The notes beneath the pieces were generated by a model. The model did no database searches and had not been told where the DNA came from. It saw only the letters and a list, made by a program, of their open reading frames with translations. The translations under genes were made by a program, and so were the position numbers. Source: Melanocharis versteri (Eukaryota > Chordata > Aves > Passeriformes > Melanocharitidae). Taken from it: 64,000 nucleotides of DNA. This document shows, in pieces, positions 49,260 to 61,194 of this stretch; within the stretch, counting starts at the first letter, position 1, and each line of letters opens with the position of its first letter. Where the stretch lies: positions 259,940-323,939 of the forward strand of contig VZTG01010172.1 in assembly GCA_013397845.1 (NCBI GenBank), written 5' to 3'.

Positions 49260-52200
49260 ATTTCATTTCTACAATTTTATCAATTTCTAATGTTCTTTGT
49301 GATGCTACAAGCTGCATCTCTCTCCAATTTTCCACCATTATTCTTGTGTCTAGGTACATCTAATTCTTTCTAATAGAAGAATTAGGGTGTCAACCTCTGT
49401 TTTTGCTGACAAAGGCTACTGTAATAGATAGCTGAGTATTTCTTGTGGATGCCAGGAGGAATGACTATTTTGTGGACAGATATTGTAGTAGACAGAAATA
49501 TTGATTGGATTTCATTGTAATAAACACTGCCAGATGTTATCTCAGTGTGTACTGTTTGCATTAGTAAATAAATAAATTCTCCAGAGCACAATTATTCCCT
49601 ATAATGTTTTTTCAAAAGCTCACTCTTGTCTTAGTATTGAGCTTCCTCTGCTTTCTGTGCAGCTTGAGAAACTAATTGGACCATGTGAAGCTAATTGTAA
49701 AATTCAGATCTCACTGTAGGTTCACCTACCACGTCAAGGCCAAATCTGGCATGTATAAGTGATGGCATCTTCACTTGAGGTCGTCTTTCTTCATCTGAGA
49801 CTTCCTCCTGTAGGAAATAACTGAACAGGTTTTATTCACTGTTGTGCTATTCACCATACTGGTGGACACGTTGTCATGGGAATGTCACAGTAAACGCCTG
49901 TGTCCTCTGACTCTTGGTAAAGGCTCTCAGCTTGCAGGTCACTTGGTACAAAGCGATGGTCTGCTTCCAGCCTACGTGCTGTCACTGAAGGCGTTGGTTA
50001 AACACCAGTGCTTGAAGCCCGACATGTCACCTATCAAGTTAAACCAGCTCTGAGTAAGAATCTGAGCTTCCACAAAGACCAAGAATACTAAGAGTCCAGA
50101 TTCACTGATCAAACTGTGAAAATCACATCAAATCAGTGCGAAAAGCACACCGGTGCACAGCACATCATCACAGTGCTCAGCATATCAGTGTGGGCCCGTG
50201 TGCACCTCCTGCACGTGAGCTTGCCTAGTGCTACCTTTCTCCTCACAATAGGCAAGGCAGATTGAAGCAGGCTTAGATCTGAGCTCTCTCTGATTCCTGG
50301 TGTTTTCAGCTTTCCTGAAAACACTAAGTTCACAAGTGCTTTTTTGAAGTGCAGTCGGTGTCCATGAAAACTCACATTAAATGAGAGCTGAACTTGTGTA
50401 CTGCATATTCTGAAAATTATTTCTTTTTATTTTCAGTTAAGCCACACCTGTATCTTGAAATAGTGGTTCCTTGCTCTGCCTGACTAATGCATCCTCTAAT
50501 TTATGATTTTGGGTCGTGTACTGAACACTGGCTTTCACTCAGATACAGGTTCCCTTGACAAGTTGGCTCATTCCGGAGCCTCCTCAAAACACACTCAAAA
50601 CAATTTAAAAGGTTTAGGAAGATGCAATGTGTGTTTGAATTTTCTGCCAGTGAATCAGCATTATTAACCTTATGACTCCTAAATTAAATCAACATTCTCT
50701 GTGTCGCATCCAAAGTTTAAATTCATATAAAAGATGTGATTTTTTCCAAATTCTTAATATTTTTACTACTTGTTTGCCTGCTTCTTCCAGTTTAGCAGCT
50801 GAATTTTTAACTGTACTTAGTCTACTTAGGTATATTTAGAATTTTATACATTTTACTGGAACTTGCTGTAATAGAAGCATTTACACATGTACGTATTTAC
50901 AGCTATACTTTACCATCTGTAAGGCTACTCCTTCTCAAAAATTTTATTTTGGACAAGGATCATCAAATCAATACTTTTTTTTTTCATTTGACAGTGTCTT
51001 GCTTTTTCTTCTTGTCAAAAAGGGAAAAGAAAAAAATAGTGAAGAGCAAGGGAAGGAGAAAATGGAGGACTTTCCCACCAACTTTTTTTTGTTGTGTACA
51101 TGAATACTTTCGGTAACATCTCTGAAAACTTTGAGAATACCTACTTGCTCCCAAAATTCCCCATGTAAAATTAACAATACTTGGCCATTTAAAAGGCAAC
51201 TCTATTTCTCATCTAACTTCCCTTTGAATAGTCAAGTGCATGTTCAAGCTACAGCCACTGAAGAACAATTCCAAGTTGCATGCAAACATGCTGTGTCAGC
51301 TGTGCATTTTTCCCATTTCTAAGGAATAAGGATCACAAATGTGAAATGAAATATAACAGAGAGGCACCTGAGTGCGGATCTGAAGGTAGAATCTGCATTG
51401 CCTGCATTTCAACACAGACAGTGGGAAAACTTAAATCTACTCGTGAGTCCTGAGATCTTTACCTCTCTCAGGTTAGCAAATGTATCTAAAGGAGGAAGCT
51501 GGAGTAGCTCATTCTCAAGTGATTTTAATGATTCATGCTCCCTAAAAGAAGGAGCCATGGGAAATATGCCTAGCATCACTGTTTTGTTGTGTGCTATAGG
51601 ATGTTTGTTTAGCGGAATAGCTTTGCTAATAGATTTGTTAATCAGTCGTGTCCCAAATAAAATAAAAAGTGCAACACAGCCCCCCTTAGGTTTTGGTCTT
51701 CTGCAAAATTAAATGCCTCATTTGTTTCTCTTATCTAGGCAGGAAAAATGGAATAAATAATAACCAAAGCCTTCAGTAGCTCTGAGGGTCTTTCGATTTT
51801 AAGGTATAAGGACTGCATGAGCTTGCTGCTCCTTCTTCAGGGGTTATGATAGAAAACCTCTGCTGTGTTCTCTCCTGCTGCCCTCCCTGTCTCTCAGCTC
51901 TCAAGTGATACAGGGCCACAACATAAGAGACCTCAAGTAAATATCGCAACAACCAGCTGATGTGACTACAGGGGGTATTTTCTGTCTGGTAGGTAGATAT
52001 ATGCGTTTCCTTTGCTCCACATTTGTGTGGAACAAAATACCCTGCTTTTTAATGATTGTTTTCCAGGATAAGGTTGGAAGTTTGTCCCCAGAACCAGTTT
52101 GGTTTTTTGCATCTCCCTTGTTGCTGTGTGCAGTGATGCCGCTTAATGCTCATTCAGGCAGTGGATTTGCGATTCTGGTTCTTGGCCTAAAGTGGATTGA

Positions 52201-52985
52201 GATTCATAAAAAATAATCTCAAATCACAAAGCCACCATGGGAGGCTTATAGCTTCTGTGACTATCTCACTTGGGCTAGATTTGAATCAGCAATCAGGAGG
52301 TGAATGGTTTTGTTCTTATCCCACTGCCAATTTCCTGAACTAACATAATCTGAGTGCGTGTCACAAAACTTTATTTTCCAATTGAATGCATCCATCCTTT
52401 AAAAACAGGTTAAAAAATAAGAGACAAAATGTAAAGGAAATTTAATATCCAAAAAATACAGAACAGTGCTCAGGACTTTAAAATATATGTAAACATCAGT
52501 TCCTGCCAAGTTAGTCATTAGTAAGAGTTGTTAACACGGGGGATTGATTGAGAGAATGATTGTTGCTGTAGAATGATGATTTAATAAGAGAAAAATCTGA
52601 TAGATTTGACATGCTACATAAAATGTGCAGAATGGTTATTCTTTGGTAAATTGCAACTTTCGCTTGTACCCTGTACAGATGTGTTTGTTCTGTGCCTTGC
52701 CACATTCCCTTTTTTTTCCTGTTATTCTCTTTAATTGCTAGAAATCATTGGTGTTCACCATTGTTACACATGTCACCCAGAAAAACATATACACACCCCA
52801 TTTTCCTTCCTCTTGTTGCCTTCTCTCACCCCTTTGCCTGGCCTCTACTCTCCTACCTCCTCTGGTGTTCAGTAGAGCACTGCAAAATGTCCTGCTCTCC
52901 ATCTTTAGAAGGTGCCTACCAGGAGCTCGGCTTTATTTGCTGTTTGCTAGCACTGCCTTCGCATGCACTGTTCTGGCTGATGGTT
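49260..52985. other. Unique DNA, no gene recognised
   Basis: No exon or RNA gene is recognised. A 104-codon plus-strand frame at 51398-51712 includes a hydrophobic run (ITVLLCAIGCLFSGIALLI), but its composition is what T-rich DNA gives and no family is evident. A pyrimidine-rich segment lies at 52690-52870 and supplies the 112-codon frame at 52692-53030, also considered fortuitous. Confidence 0.5.
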
Positions 52986-52989
52986 ATTT

Positions 52990-53065
52990 ATCTGCTACTT
53001 AGTCCTAACAAAATGCTTAGTGCTTTATAAGCCAGAAAATGAAGGCTGTCTCAGCTCAAGGAAGC
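52990..53065 (+). repeat. Possible ancient amniote repeat fragment
   Basis: AAAATGCTTAGTGCTTTATA then AGCCAGAAAATGAAGGCTGTCT and CTCAAGGAAGCTGTACAGG resembles a phrase common in old vertebrate repeats ('agtgctttacaa ... gtccctgccccaaggagcttaca'). The family cannot be fixed from memory and the match is loose. Confidence 0.3.
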
Positions 53066-53420
53066 TGTACAGGACAAGAAGATGAAACAGCCCTTTTATT
53101 ATTCCCTTCTTTACTGACAGGCTGTACTCTGTCCTTCCATTTTTCAGCTATAATTTATGGGAGGTTGGTTTGGTTTTTTTAATTCTGAAATGACCAGTGC
53201 CTCTGTGAAAATCCTATTTCAAGTGTTGTTGGTGCCTTCAGTCTTCTGTAAAGTCTAGTGGTTCATGCAGGCCATGCCCAAATAATAGTGATCACCTTGA
53301 TCTGAGCTGCTGCTGGGCCCTATTTCTGCAGATAGGGGAGGCTGGTGTCAGAGGCTGGCCACAAATGGTCTTTGGCTTGCCTTGAGAAAATGAAGGGCTA
53401 GCCTTGGTGCTTGTACTCTA

Positions 53421-53422
<2 letters not shown>

Positions 53423-53470
<48 letters not shown>
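53423..53470. repeat. (AAT)n microsatellite, about 16 units
   Basis: An uninterrupted run of AAT/TAA trinucleotides about 48 bases long. It gives the poly-Ile run of the overlapping minus-strand open frame, which is therefore not a gene. Pure length of this kind is usually polymorphic between individuals. Confidence 0.97.
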
Positions 53471-54013
53471 GAATCCTAGAGTCTGATTACAACAAATAAA
53501 TTCCATAACACCCTCTGCACTATATTGGTTGTGCCAAAGAGCATAACATAAAATGACTGAGAACAGCAGCAATTCAAAACAGCAGCACACAATGGTGTAA
53601 TTGGACCCTAAGCACATAAAAATAACAGTTTAAAAGAAAGGAAAAAAAGGCAAAAATGGGACCATGGAGTGGTATCAGGGACAGTGTCATGAAACTGTGG
53701 TAAGATGCATGAGCCTAGTAGAAAGAAGAAGAGGGGGTGGGGGGTGAGTTACTTATGAATCAGTACAACTGTGCTTTGTTCTGCATGAGTGTTTTAATAG
53801 AGCAAGTGTAATATAAGGATCAGGTGGGCTCGTGGGAATGGAACAAAAGGTTTTGTAAAATTAAAGCAAAATAATTATAGCTCTAGGTGTAGAGTGAGCA
53901 CACTCCAGCAGTTGATAGCAGGAACCTGCTCAGAATGGAGAAGGAAGGAGGGAGGAAGATGCAGTTGGAAAGGTTTTTTGGTTTGTTTTTTTTTTTTAAT
54001 CCATGAATACACA

Positions 54014-54039
54014 TGCACATGTACATACATACATGTGCA
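54014..54039. repeat. Short perfect inverted repeat in CA/TG-rich DNA
   Basis: Ten-base arms TGCACATGTA and TACATGTGCA with a 6-base spacer. The sequence is part of an impure (ACAT)n/(CA)n tract, so the symmetry probably reflects its simple-repeat nature rather than a structured RNA. Confidence 0.75.
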
Positions 54040-56604
54040 CATACAATGCAAACAGATTCATATGTGTATGGTAACAAAGACTTTAAATCAGTGACAGCTG
54101 AATGCAGCTTTAGAAGTGACTAATAGACCCCCACCAAAAATGCATTAAAATGAAAATTTAAGGAATAGTCTCAAATGAATTAATTAACAACAAAAAAAGG
54201 AGAAATACCAGCAGAACATTGCTTTCTAGAGGAATAAAGGACTAAAGTCTAAAACAGAGACTGTCATATGACATGGGAGATGTTCTTGCTGTAAAAGCCC
54301 AGTGATGAGTATGTGCAGAGTGCCCAGTATATTAATAAAGCCAACTCAAAGTCCCAGCAGTGAATGTGATCATGGGGGGTTCACAAGAAAGCTGTCAGCA
54401 ATGCTTTGTTACAGAAACTCCCATATTTGGGCAGAGCATTCTGCTGTGCTCTCGTGCAGAAAAAGCTGTTTCCTACCTGAATTTCAGAGTAGTTTTACAA
54501 GCAAGGTGAGAGCTTGGTTGATCACAAGGTGGCCTCCCTGTATCTAGTTGTGTGCTTTTTCTTTATTGTCTGCCTGTATATGTACCAGTGTACGTGGATT
54601 CTGTATAAAAGTAGAATCCAAAACAAAAACCTGAAAAAGACTCCTGACCCGCCACACACTTTCTCTCTAAGTTGCTGATTGACCTCAAAATGTAATTAAA
54701 GAGGAGATGTCCAGGATCCAGGAATGGAGAAAGCCTCTACTCAGGTGTGCATTCTTCTCCTTCTGTCATGTTGGTCTCACAGTGTTCAGAATGTGCTCTT
54801 ATTTTAGGCAGTGACTTCCAAATAAATAAATTCTTTTTATTTGTAGATACGCTGAAAGAGGAAGAGGTAGTGAATTTTAACACCAGCCCCACTGACTCCC
54901 CATACCACCTGTGGGTTAGGATGAGTTTCCTTCCACTTAAGCACTGCTGTATGGAATGTTATAAGGAATATGAGCAACTACCAGTGATAAAATGAACATA
55001 ATGTGAGAAACTGGTTTTGTTACAGCACTCAAATCACTTCCCTTCCATGGTGGATGGTGTCTGATGGGCAAAACCTCATTGTGGTGCAGTTTGTGGAGAG
55101 GAAGTTCAGCGTAGCCCACAGAACTGTAGTTGCAGGCACAACTACTACAGATGGCTGGCGTGCAAGATAAGGTCTTGGCAAGGGAGGGGGACAATTAGCC
55201 TGCCTCCCACCACATTTCCCCTTATTCTGTAGTCAGATTTCCCTTATTCAGAGTTTGTTCAGGGTAATTGTTCACAGACAATATATTTTTGTGTTCTCGG
55301 TGCAATCAAAGGCTGTTCTCACTTGAAGCAGAGCACATCTCTTAGGTAGCGCTTTCTGCCAGAATGTGGAGGCTGAGATCAGAGTGAAGCTTTATGAGCT
55401 CCATTTGGTGCTTTTTACTTCCGTCTTGTTTCTCTCTCTGCAGGGGATGTGAAACTAGATTTGTCCTGTTTCCACAGCAGGGTTTTGGTTTATTTTGTTT
55501 TTCCAAAGCATTTCATTCGGTGGCGCAAATCCAGAGGAGAGTGTGTTGCAGAGATGGATTTGAATGTCAGACAGAAAGGGTTGTGTTTAATAAACTCTTT
55601 GTTGTAAACTATAGAAACTTGAGAACAGGAGGCCCCTATTTAATACAAACATTCTGTGGCTAAATTATCACTCTAAGTATTTGCCCTGATATTTAAAGAG
55701 CAGTGAGACAAGGTAACTTTGCTAAAATGGCTGTTTATGAGGTCTGAAGCTCAAACTTGAAATTCTTTAGTTCTGGTTCTCCTCTCAAACTCTTTCCACC
55801 TTCCATCTGCCTTTGTCTTTCGACTTAGAGGTGGCTGCCTGATAGAACTGTGTGAAATATACGACTAGTTAAAATGAAATTCGAAAAACAAAACCAACAA
55901 AAAGCCCCACTGAAAATAAAATTAAAAGAAAAAAAAAACAACAAAGTTTTATAGGCTTTTAGAGAAAAAAGAAAAAAAGATGCTTTAATAATATGATGCA
56001 GTACTTGAAGATGATAGCCCAACATGCAAACAGCTGAACATGTAACTCCCATTATGTATGCCACTACTGCTTATCTCCTCTGCTCCCCTGCTTTTCAAAA
56101 CCCTTTTCTGTGTCACAGCACAAGCTACCTATCTGTGTTGATCTCGTTTTGAAGTGTTTTGTCAACATGAGCCTTTTATGAAATTAAAGGTCAGCAAAAG
56201 CCAGGCATTTGTTGGGGTAAGCACTGCACGCTGGAAAGGGAGGGGTCAAGAACGCCTCATCGCATCCCAAGCCTTCAGATGTGCCCCGTGAGCCGTGCGT
56301 ATTCCTGTTTGGGAGCAGAGACGCTGCAAAGCTTCAGTCGACCCCTCATTCACAGCAAGACACAATATGCCAGGATCTGTCACATTCCAAGTCCTTGAAA
56401 CACTATTGAAGTCAGAGAATTCAAGTCCCAGATTCTTGGCTTCTTTTGAGATCGCCTCATTTTCCTCCTTGCCATTCTAGTAAATCCGACATACATACAT
56501 GCGCAGGCATACTTGTGTAGACGTACTGACATCTTTCCAGAGCATGAAATTCAGAAAAGGGAACAAAAGCATGGGTTTTTCCCCTTGTCCTGTCACTTTC
56601 TGAC

Positions 56605-56621
56605 AAAAAAAAAAAAAAAAA
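56605..56621. repeat. Poly-A tract
   Basis: Seventeen consecutive A. No SINE body or retrocopy is recognisable upstream, so it is annotated only as a homopolymer. Confidence 0.9.
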
Positions 56622-58559
56622 CCTTCATAAGTTGTTTATATTCCAGCTTTATTTTCTTCCATTCACTCTTTGCCGGGACCAAAGTCTAAAGGATTAAGAC
56701 AAGAGCAGCCCTGTGTTGTATTTGTACCTTATATTTACATATAATATACATTTTTTAGATAATAAAACCTGTTCTAAACTGCACTGAAAAAAAAGGTAGT
56801 GTTTTCACTTTTGCTCGGAAAGAACTGATGCAGTACTGCTCATATTTCCCTGCTTTTCCTCCATCTATTTTGGAATTTGATGAGGAATAGAATATAAGCA
56901 TCAGTAAAGCCTGCTGTCCCTCCCTTTGCTCTTTTGTCTGATTATCCTTTTCCTAGTCTGTAGGAGAATGAGTCTAATCTGGCTGGAGAATTTGCACCCT
57001 GATTTTCTCATGAGGCACATGAAGTTTTTTAGATAACAGTAGGGACAATTTCTGGTCTTATTGAAGTCGTTGGCAGTTCTCCAGATGATTTGTTATAAGA
57101 TTTGGCCTTGAGAAAAAGGATCAGTCACACTCATCTCCTTTTAATTCTGAACTAGAATGACCCATATCACTGCCCAGTGATGGCTGCCTAGGATACTAGC
57201 AGTGAATTTTTGGAAAACGATCAAAAGTTCAAATATATGCAAGAATGCATGAAACCCACTGTCTAAGAGCCCAGAGAGAATGCAGTTTGCCACAGCAAAA
57301 TACATGTTTAAATAGAACCAAATAAAACTGGAAGCTTGATAAGAAAGAGATCTATGTCCATTTTATTATTTTTCTATGTAACATCAATTTAGGATGAGGT
57401 GTGGAACAGTTCTCTCAACTTATGTATACGTTTTTCTGTTTCTTTCTAAAATCTTTTGATTGCAGAGTGCTATAAATGGTGCAAAACAAAGTCTCTTTTC
57501 CAAGTTCCCTACTGTGAGCAACTTAAGAGCATTTAGTTTTAGCTTGTATTAGGACTTTGTGTCCTCAGAGAACAGATTCTGCCCCTTTGATCTCTAGATA
57601 TAAAAATCACTGTTTCCCAGTGGTTACAGAAGATCACTGGGGCCCCAGGAAAGTGCCATGAAGATGCAGAATGAGGACCTCGCAGCTCCAGTCCATTTCC
57701 AGCATTTCTGTTGCTTCTTGTATATTTTGAAAAAAAATATTAGTGATCTCCAGTAATCCCCGTATCTGAAATTAATTTAAAACTTCTTATATAACTTGGC
57801 AACATGCATTAGGGAAGGGAAAAATAATTTTAAAGAAATAGTTGTACTCTCTAACTTAATCATAATTTCTTTTATGTGTTTATGTGAGCAGGTAGTCTGC
57901 AAAATAAACTTACAGGCATACAATTTTGTATGTCCGTATCCTATGCAGTGGTCCTTCCCGTGGGAGAGGAGTTGGTCTAAACCAATATTTAAATCCAACA
58001 GTTCTCCCTGTTTTTTGGAGGGAAGGAGAGGTAGGGAGTCAAAATATAAGATTTCATTACAATACGGTTCTGTCTGCAGCTGAAGGCATTTCTTTAGCAT
58101 GTTACTGTCTGGAGTTTTCCCTTTCAAAATTTCTTGTAGGAGGTGAATTTTCCAGTTGGTTTGACTTTGCTGTTAAAGCAGTCAAGTTGATTTTTTTTTC
58201 TTTTCCTTGATTAAGTGAATAAAATGTTAAGGGTAATTAAGCCAAGGGGAGTTTTAAATCTAGTTGATTTTTTTTTCTCAGTTCCTAACCTGGTAAACAA
58301 ACTGCTTGTATCCATCTTTGCAGAGATAATTTAAAACCACTGTGCTGAAAGTATAGTGTAAAAACACCAGTTTTCACTTCAGAGAAAAAAACACTGATGA
58401 CCTTCAAACCTCGTGTGTTAAACTTGCAAGCAAAAATCATGTTTTTCATTATTTCTGTTACCTCAAGGTTACTTCAGGGCTAAGGTTTCCTGTGAAGATC
58501 AAACAAGAGGTTTTTTCCTGTCTTGCACATCCTTACGTGTGCCCAGATTATGCCCTCTG

Positions 58560-59085
58560 TGAAAATACTAAACCGCAGATGTTGTGGCCTTGGAGCTGGA
58601 GGGAGGATTGCTTGGTGTTATTGAGGCTCTGATCAGCAGACCAGACCAAGATCCGGCTGCTCCCGTCTGGCTCGGTAACCTTGGAAAAGTCAATAATATA
58701 CTTGTGCCTACATTCCCCAGCTGTAAAAGGAAGGGGATGCAGAGGTACTTTGGAGATAAAGCTGCTCTCTGAAACTGATGGTGAGTGTGGAAAATGTGCG
58801 TGTGGGTCGGGTTCCCAGCCCGCGCCACACTGCCGGATTTTCCTGGCAGCACATGGTCCCGAAGATCCCCCAGAACATTATCCATGCTTCCAGGCAATCG
58901 CAGCGGGCCTCTCCTCTCCTTCCCGAGCACACCTTGTCAGCAGCTGCTTTGGGAAATGTCCACATCTCCCTCCCTATTGCGTAGGGCTCTTGGCACGGAG
59001 GAGACTTCTGTGTGCTCCTCACCCCGGGTGCTCCTCTCACCCCGGGTGCTCCTCTCACCCATGCGGGACAGTGAGTGAGCTTGCC
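58560..59085. other. Moderately GC-rich segment with scattered CpG
   Basis: GC content rises relative to its flanks and about 18 CpGs are spread over roughly 520 bases, fewer than in a typical CpG island. A 182-codon plus frame (58681-59229) and a 120-codon minus frame (58568-58930) overlap. Neither shows a known domain, and the Ser/His/Pro-rich end of the plus frame comes from a tandem repeat. It could be a cryptic regulatory segment or simply GC-rich unique DNA. Confidence 0.35.
59012..59060. repeat. Short tandem repeat, three units of 16-18 bp
   Basis: The units GTGCTCCTCACCCCGG (59012-59027), GTGCTCCTCTCACCCCGG (59028-59045) and a partial GTGCTCCTCTCACCC (59046-59060) lie head to tail. 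The first differs from the second by a 2-base TC indel. This is a minisatellite-like local duplication. Confidence 0.9.
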
Positions 59086-59089
59086 CAGC

Positions 59090-60480
59090 CTGGCTCCTTT
59101 GGAGTTTTTGACAACCTTTGCAAAATGAAAGTGGTCGTTTCAGAGCAGCAGTGTAGAGCTGCTTCTGTGATACATTATCTGCAAACGCTTATGTTCCTGA
59201 TACGTTTCTTTTTACATGTTTTGCTGTAACCTTGTTCACATAGGCTGATCATATGTGCCCCGGATACAAACAGGAAGACAAAGTTTCCAGTTCCATCTGC
59301 TGCAGTCTAGAACGATTTTATCCACCATTCACGGGAGGAAAGCAATTCTGATTTAAATGGCACATAAGCTCTGCATTATTAGTCTGATAGAATAGAGTAT
59401 TACAGGTTTTTTCCTAGTGGGTTTTTATATTTGAGCTGGAAATAACTGTGCTGCATGAACTCTAAGTGGAGATGTATAAAACAAAAAAAACTACTTGTGA
59501 AATAGCTGAGGCTGGAACTTTACATCAGTGATGTCTGCTTGTTAAATCTCCCCAGAATGATTCTTCCACCAAAATACCTGACTAGCTCTTCTCCAGCAAC
59601 TTTCAGCAGAGGTAGGCAGGAAATCCCATTAAAAAAAGCAGCCAAAAAAATGCAGCTCCCTTGGAGCCACCACTGTTTGGAAATGAACAGTTAACAAATG
59701 CAACCTTTTCACTGATGCCCTAAATTCCTTTGTCACTTAGTAACAGCCTGCACAAACTACGCCTCCACGCCTGACCTAAGTTACATCATATTGCCATGTT
59801 GTGGAATATTCTATTGTTGAATGTGTACAGAAAATTGGTTATAAGATCCATGATATTATAATGAATAATTATAATTTTTTACTAAATAAATGACAAGGCT
59901 TATTTAGTGAAAATATCACGTTAGTGCAGAGAGCAAAATAAAAAATAAGTTCACATGCTGTGCTTGGATTAAGAAACATGTCACTGCGAACCTTCTTAGC
60001 TTCCTGACACTGCTAGTGGGAATAGTGATAGCCTTTATCTCCCCACTCGGCCGCAGGAGACCTCGGTGCCTGCCAGGAGACAGCTTTCCAGTGGAAAGCT
60101 TCCTACAGCAAGCTGGTTCTTACTGATCACCTTGTCAGTCCTCCCTAAGGCATCGCTGCCTTGGGTCGGGTTTGGGGCATGATCGCACCTTTCTAAATCT
60201 GTGGGATTTTAGTAGAAGTAGCTCAGGTTTGTATCAGTGCTACTGTCCAGAAGCTTGTCCGTTGATTTCAGTAGGAATTTACCTGGAAAAAAATATGTCG
60301 TTGGGCAGCTGAATTTTAACTCTTCAGGACCAGTTGAATCCTTTACATTACCAGGTTAACACACCTAAATGTGGGCTTAATTTGCTTTTCTCTTTTCCTC
60401 AAAATTAATGATTTCTTTAAGTTTACTGTTTGGAGTTCTGCTTTCTTCATTTCTAAGTAGGTAAAGATGCTCATCTGTGT
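59090..60480. other. Unique DNA, no gene recognised
   Basis: No exon, RNA or recognised transposon is seen. The 59690-59960 interval is AT-rich with several TAAT/ATTA cores and no repeat signature, so it is a weak candidate for conserved noncoding DNA. Otherwise nothing is distinctive. Confidence 0.45.
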
Positions 60481-60850
60481 CTAATGTGCAGTTGTGGTAC
60501 ACATTCCATAGATAGTGCTGAGAGTTAATTCAGTGTGGAAGTGGGATGGAGATGTTAGTGCTGGGAGCCTTTGTGACACAGAAACAAAAGCACTAAGTTG
60601 TTTCGAGAGAGATTTCCCGGGCTAGAAAAAGAACGCCTGCCCAGCTTTGGGTAATAAAAGTACCTTTGAAAGCGAAAGCAAATAGGTGCTGCGAGCGGGT
60701 GGGGGGACAAGCGCGAGGTTCAGGCGGCGGAGCGGCCACGCAGTCGGGTTTGCGTGTCTGGGGTTTGGGAGGGATCCCTGCCCGAAGAGGCGCGTTCGGA
60801 CGGGGCCGCGCTCGCCCGTGCCGGGGCTCCGGGAGCCGCCTGAGCGCCCG

Positions 60851-60871
60851 GGCGAGCGGCGAGCGGCGAGC
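60851..60871. repeat. Three 7-bp GGCGAGC units
   Basis: GGCGAGC is repeated three times head to tail inside the CpG island. It is a GC-rich slippage product directly before a 15-bp repeat array. Confidence 0.9.
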
Positions 60872-60872
60872 G

Positions 60873-60918
60873 CTGCGCTGGGCCGGGCTGCGCTGGGCTG
60901 GGCTCGGCTGGGCCGGGN
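60873..60918. repeat. 15-bp GC-rich tandem array ending in an ambiguous base
   Basis: Three 15-base units, CTGCGCTGGGCCGGG (60873-60887), CTGCGCTGGGCTGGG (60888-60902) and CTCGGCTGGGCCGGG (60903-60917), are followed at once by an N at 60918. The position of the N at the array edge suggests unresolved base calls or repeat collapse in the assembly. Confidence 0.9.
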
Positions 60919-61030
60919 CGGATCACAGCGTATGGAGTCTGAGAAGTGACAGCGTTTTGCGCTGGAGGCAGCTGTGTGAGGTTACCTGAGGACAGTGTCT
61001 GGCTCTGCTGGCTGATCGCTTAGAGCATTA

Positions 61031-61080
61031 AAAAAAAAAAAAANNNNNNNNNNNNNNNNNNNNNNNNNNNNNNNNNAAAA
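61031..61080. other. Assembly gap of 33 N inside a poly-A tract
   Basis: A run of at least 13 A (from 61030) leads into 33 N (61044-61076) and continues with AAAA. The real length of the homopolymer, and whether anything else lies in the gap, is unknown. Because the gap sits about 100 bases from the CpG island, it may hide part of a GC-rich or otherwise hard-to-sequence segment. Confidence 0.98.
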
Positions 61081-61194
61081 GAAATCCAGTTAATGGGGGC
61101 ACCTCCTAAACAAACCAGATATCCCTTTCGCCATGCAGTCCCTGTTGAGAAGAGTATAATTTTACATTAACTACACTGGATAAGTAAGAATTTG

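Larger units (their letters stand above)
53480..58555. other. Mostly unique DNA, no gene recognised
   Basis: No gene is supported. A small inverted repeat (TGCACATGTA at 54014-54023 and TACATGTGCA at 54030-54039, 6-base loop) sits within a CA/TG-rich stretch. A 17-base poly-A run lies at 56605-56621, and A-rich low-complexity sequence at 55923-55980. Open frames up to 116 codons (57777-58127, minus) overlap antiparallel frames and have no recognised family. Confidence 0.5.
60686..60960. promoter_or_regulatory. Dense CpG island, candidate promoter or first exon
   Basis: I count about 36 CpGs between roughly 60690 and 60930, with GC content well above 70 percent by eye and AT-rich DNA on both sides. 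That density is typical of vertebrate CpG-island promoters. A TATA-like TAATAAAAG lies just upstream at 60651-60659. It would suit plus-strand transcription, but the direction is not established. Open frames across the island exist on both strands, as expected where stop codons are rare, and none is recognisable. The downstream side runs into a poly-A/N gap. A 5' noncoding exon, an alternative promoter or a short unmethylated GC-rich repeat are all possible. Confidence 0.5.

Noticed and set aside
52692..53030. 112-codon hydrophobic frame
   Set aside because: Arises from a pyrimidine-rich stretch that encodes Leu/Phe/Ser/Pro in any frame, with no homology recognised.
53348..53617. Minus-strand frame with a long Ile run
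   Set aside because: The run is a translation of the AAT microsatellite.
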